Below are positions 4,618 to 7,175 of a DNA stretch of 7,175 nt, piece by piece. The first letter of the stretch is position 1. Every line of letters begins with the position of its first letter. The notes beneath the pieces were generated by a model. That model saw only the letters and a list, made by a program, of their open reading frames with translations. It did no database searches and had not been told where the DNA came from. Both the position numbers and the translations under genes were made by a program. Source of the stretch: Actinomycetota bacterium (GTDB lineage: Bacteria; Actinomycetota; Actinomycetes; S36-B12; UBA10799); the NCBI GenBank assembly GCA_030837395.1, contig JAUPKO010000749.1:1-7175 (forward strand), written 5' to 3'.

Positions 4618-6984
4618 TCAACGCGGTCGGGCAACGGCCCTGGTCAGCACCGTAGGCCGACCGTTCGACTGGCCGGCCATGATGACATCGCCCGCCAGGT
4701 CGGTGCGCACCACCGCGGCACCGGCGCCTTGCCAGGACGCCACCGTCAACGGCGAGGGGTGGCCGTAGTCGTTGTCCACCCCGCACGACATGACGGCGAC
4801 CTCACCCCCGGTCCAGCTTGGCAGCCGGGGGTGCTGCTGGGCCGAGCCGTGATGGGGCACCTTGACGACGTCCACATCGATCGGGCCGCCACCGGACATC
4901 AACGCCAACTGCCCCTCTGGTTCCAGGTCCCCGCCGAAGAACACCGTGGTGCGAGCGCCGTCGTGCTCGACGGTGGCGGTCAATGTGAGGCTGGCGTTGT
5001 TGGGGGCCGACCCGTCACCGGGCAGCCGACTGGGCCCCACCACCGTCCACGACAGCCAGCCGACGGTGAACCGATCACCCACCTGCGGCACCGCTGGAGT
5101 GACCGACGCCGCGGCGAGGTCGCGCATGGTAGAGGCATAGGTATCGGCCGGTTGGGCCAGCGGCGAGACGAGCACCCGCTGCGGCCGGTACTGGGCGAGC
5201 ACCGTGGCCAGCCCCGCGACGTGGTCGCGGTGGAAGTGACTGAGCACGATCATCGGGACCTCGGTGATGCCGCTGCGGGCCAGGCACGCCTGTGCCGCCG
5301 CCGGGTCGGGACCGGCATCGAGCAGCACCGCCGCATGCGGCCCAGCCCGCAATAGGGCGGCATCGCCTTGACCCACGTCGCAGAAGACCACAGCCCACTG
5401 CGAGGGCAGGCTGCCCAGCGCGGTCGGCGCCGTCGCGGCGGTGACGCTCGCGGCCGCCACTGCGGCCGGCACGACGATCGGCAGCCATCGCCACCGCCGA
5501 CCCGCCATCAGCAGTGCGGCCAGGACCCCTGCCAGTACCACCGCCCAGAACCATCCGGCCGGCCACGGCACCCGTCCCCCGGGGACCGCCGCCGCCCATT
5601 GCGCGACAGTGATGATCCAATCGGCTCCCGCTCCCGGGATGGCGGCGACCACCTGGGCCACGGCCGGCAGCACCCAGGCCACGGCGCCCACGCCCAGTCC
5701 TGCGATGGTCACCACCGGCACCATGGGCGCCGCAGCGACGTTCGCCAGCACCGACACCCACGAGACCCCTTGACCGTAGGCGGCCAACAGCGGGGCGGTG
5801 GCGATAGCGGCCGCCAGGGCTGTGAGCACCGCTGCGGCCACCACGGCCACCGGTGCCCGCACCGCCATCGGCACTGCCAGCGACACCCCTGCGACCAGTC
5901 TTCGGCCCGGTTCGGCAGCGACGATGAGCCCGGCTGTGGCAGCGCAGCTGAGGGCGAACCCGCGGGAGGACGCTAGCCACGGATCGAGCACCAGCAGGCC
6001 GAGCGCTGCGACCTGCAGCGCCGCCATACCGCTGCCACCACCGAGGGCAAGGGCGAGCAGGCCGATCAGGGCCATCGCGGTGGCACGCACGACGCTGGGC
6101 TCGGGTCCTACCAGCGCCACGTAGCCGCAGAGGGCCAGCAATGCCGGAATGAGCGCGAACCGCCGCGGCACCCCAGTCAGCCGGGCACACCACAGCACCA
6201 TCCCGGTGACGATCGCGATGTTGGCCCCGCTGACCGCCGTCAGGTGGGACAGTCCGGCCGACTGCATGTCCACCTGCACGGGTTCGGGCAGGAGTTCGTC
6301 ATCGCCGAGAACCATGCCCATCACCAATTCCGCCTGCGCCGGCGGCACCCTGGCCAGGGCCGAGCGCAACCGCTCGCGCACAGCTCGTCCCCACCCGTGC
6401 GCGGACTGCACCGCCACCACCGGCTCGATGGCAGTGAGGGTGGCCGACATCCCGTCACGACCATCGTCGGGGCTGACCCGCATGGAGCCGACCACCACCT
6501 GCCCGGGCTGCAACAACCCCTGAGCGGCAGGCAGCGGCGCCACAAGCCGGACCCGGCTGCCCACCTGCCAGGCCGCATCGTCGACGGCCACCGCCAGCAC
6601 CCGTGCCACCGTGCGTTGCTGGCCGTCGGCGGCGTCCCACCCGGCCGGCCTGGCCACGGGTCGGGCCGATGCCACCACCTGCACTTGTGCCTGCACCAAG
6701 GCGCGGTCCCGCACGAGTTCGGGCCACGGGTCCGCCCGCGCCAGGCCCACATGGCCGGCCGCGCTGAGCGCCACCACCAGCCCCGCGACCCCCGCCGAGG
6801 CCACTGCCACGGGCCAGCCCCCTGGATGCTCACGCCACTGCAGCGCGCCGACCACCGCCACAGCGGCGCAGCCACCCCCGACGACCACGCCGACCCACGG
6901 TTGCGCGCCAGTGAGCACCACAGCGAGCAACCACGCCACCATCAGTGCCGGAAACAGGAGACCGGCCTGCTGCCACCGACTCAT
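4618..6984 (-). CDS. comEC: ComEC/Rec2 DNA-uptake channel with metallo-beta-lactamase domain
   Basis: ComEC is the polytopic membrane protein through which single-stranded DNA enters the cell in natural transformation. The 788-residue product has the full three-part layout. First come N-terminal membrane helices (about 8-80) followed by a soluble OB-like region (about 90-190, DUF4131 type). Next is the Competence domain with the signature HLTAVSGANIAIVTG (247-261), PSVVRATAMA (296-305) and many hydrophobic helices to about 515. Last is a C-terminal metallo-beta-lactamase domain from about 528. That domain keeps DVGQGD (536-541), LLDAG (554-558), the metal-binding SHFHRDH (582-588), GGDL (684-687), VPHHGS (709-714) and NDYGHPSP (738-745). 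In other bacteria this domain is thought to degrade the non-transported strand. The ATG overlaps the comEA stop (ATGA), with AAGG at 6995-6992 as a ribosome-binding site. No frameshift or missing motif is seen. Confidence 0.96.
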   Translation of the reverse strand: MSRWQQAGLLFPALMVAWLLAVVLTGAQPWVGVVVGGGCAAVAVVGALQWREHPGGWPVAVASAGVAGLVVALSAAGHVGLARADPWPELVRDRALVQAQVQVVASARPVARPAGWDAADGQQRTVARVLAVAVDDAAWQVGSRVRLVAPLPAAQGLLQPGQVVVGSMRVSPDDGRDGMSATLTAIEPVVAVQSAHGWGRAVRERLRSALARVPPAQAELVMGMVLGDDELLPEPVQVDMQSAGLSHLTAVSGANIAIVTGMVLWCARLTGVPRRFALIPALLALCGYVALVGPEPSVVRATAMALIGLLALALGGGSGMAALQVAALGLLVLDPWLASSRGFALSCAATAGLIVAAEPGRRLVAGVSLAVPMAVRAPVAVVAAAVLTALAAAIATAPLLAAYGQGVSWVSVLANVAAAPMVPVVTIAGLGVGAVAWVLPAVAQVVAAIPGAGADWIITVAQWAAAVPGGRVPWPAGWFWAVVLAGVLAALLMAGRRWRWLPIVVPAAVAAASVTAATAPTALGSLPSQWAVVFCDVGQGDAALLRAGPHAAVLLDAGPDPAAAQACLARSGITEVPMIVLSHFHRDHVAGLATVLAQYRPQRVLVSPLAQPADTYASTMRDLAAASVTPAVPQVGDRFTVGWLSWTVVGPSRLPGDGSAPNNASLTLTATVEHDGARTTVFFGGDLEPEGQLALMSGGGPIDVDVVKVPHHGSAQQHPRLPSWTGGEVAVMSCGVDNDYGHPSPLTVASWQGAGAAVVRTDLAGDVIMAGQSNGRPTVLTRAVARPR

Positions 6985-7175
6985 ACGCGCACCTTGTCGC
7001 GCATGCCCTCCAACGTCCGCTCACCGATGCCCGGCACCTCCAGCAGTTGGTCGACCGAGGTGAACCGACCGTTCTTCTCACGGAAGTCGATGATCTTCTG
7101 TGCCGTGGCCGGGCCCACCCGGGGCAACTCCTGCAACTGCTCGGACGTGGCAGTGTTCAGGTCGATCAGATCGGA
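6981..7175 (-). CDS. comEA: ComEA, C-terminal helix-hairpin-helix DNA-binding domain (5' end outside the window)
   Basis: ComEA is the membrane-anchored receptor that binds double-stranded DNA and hands it to ComEC. Only the last 64 residues are present. They form the classical tandem helix-hairpin-helix module: SDLIDLNTATSEQLQELPRV, then the first hairpin (PRVGPATAQKIIDFRE), the linker NGRFTSVDQLLEV and a second hairpin (PGIGERTLEGM), ending DKVRV. The domain is intact and ends where ComEA proteins normally end. The stop at 6983-6981 overlaps the comEC ATG by 4 bases, so the two are translationally coupled. The signal/anchor and any SLBB-like region would lie beyond 7175. Confidence 0.95.
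   Translation of the reverse strand, partial: SDLIDLNTATSEQLQELPRVGPATAQKIIDFREKNGRFTSVDQLLEVPGIGERTLEGMRDKVRV

Noticed and set aside
5368..5976. A plus-strand open frame rich in His, Arg and Gly, opposite comEC
   Set aside because: It is the antisense shadow of the hydrophobic helices of ComEC. The composition is biased and no start signal or family motif supports it.

Overview
The window is high-GC DNA of an actinobacterium, chromosomal and not obviously mobile. This rests on the GC-rich codon use, GTG starts, actinobacterial-type S20, HolA and ComEC proteins, and the gene neighbourhood: comEA, comEC and holA on one strand next to divergent rpsT and lepA. No lower rank can be assigned safely.

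Layout, left to right. (1) Positions 1-540 are structurally odd. The first 100 codons of lepA (translation factor EF-4, minus strand, GTG start at 401) run leftwards and stop matching the family at about position 101, inside the DTPGHVDF region. From there to position 1 the sequence is an exact reverse complement of 430-540, the lepA/rpsT intergenic region. This 111-bp perfect inverted repeat looks like a fold-back chimera at a contig end. (2) rpsT (586-852, plus) encodes ribosomal protein S20. (3) A convergent gene (855-1655, minus) encodes an ECF sigma factor fused to a C-terminal zinc anti-sigma-like domain. The zinc ligands are spaced C-x25-H-x3-C-x2-C, the spacing of the redox-sensing anti-sigma factor RsrA. 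(4) A small DUF2892 membrane protein (1687-1920, minus) carries two cysteines. (5) holA (2079-3065, minus) encodes the DNA polymerase III delta subunit. (6) A predicted Tat-exported lipoprotein alpha/beta-hydrolase (3120-4598, minus) lies between comEC and holA. (7) comEC (4618-6984, minus) encodes the DNA-uptake channel with a metallo-beta-lactamase domain. (8) The 3' end of comEA (6981-7175, minus) encodes the helix-hairpin-helix DNA-binding domain and overlaps comEC by ATGA.

How the genes fit together. comEA and comEC form a translationally coupled DNA-uptake pair. The hydrolase gene follows 19 bp later, and holA 54 bp after that, so comEA-comEC-hydrolase-holA could be one transcript. The hydrolase is the accessory member of an otherwise conserved housekeeping neighbourhood. 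The sigma/anti-sigma fusion and the DUF2892 gene lie between holA and rpsT and may form a small regulatory or envelope unit; a shared redox theme is only inference. The best candidates for something unusual are the single-chain sigma/anti-sigma protein and the terminal inverted repeat, the latter more likely technical than biological. There is no gene-free stretch longer than 300 bases, and I saw no tRNA, rRNA, CRISPR array, insertion sequence or phage gene.
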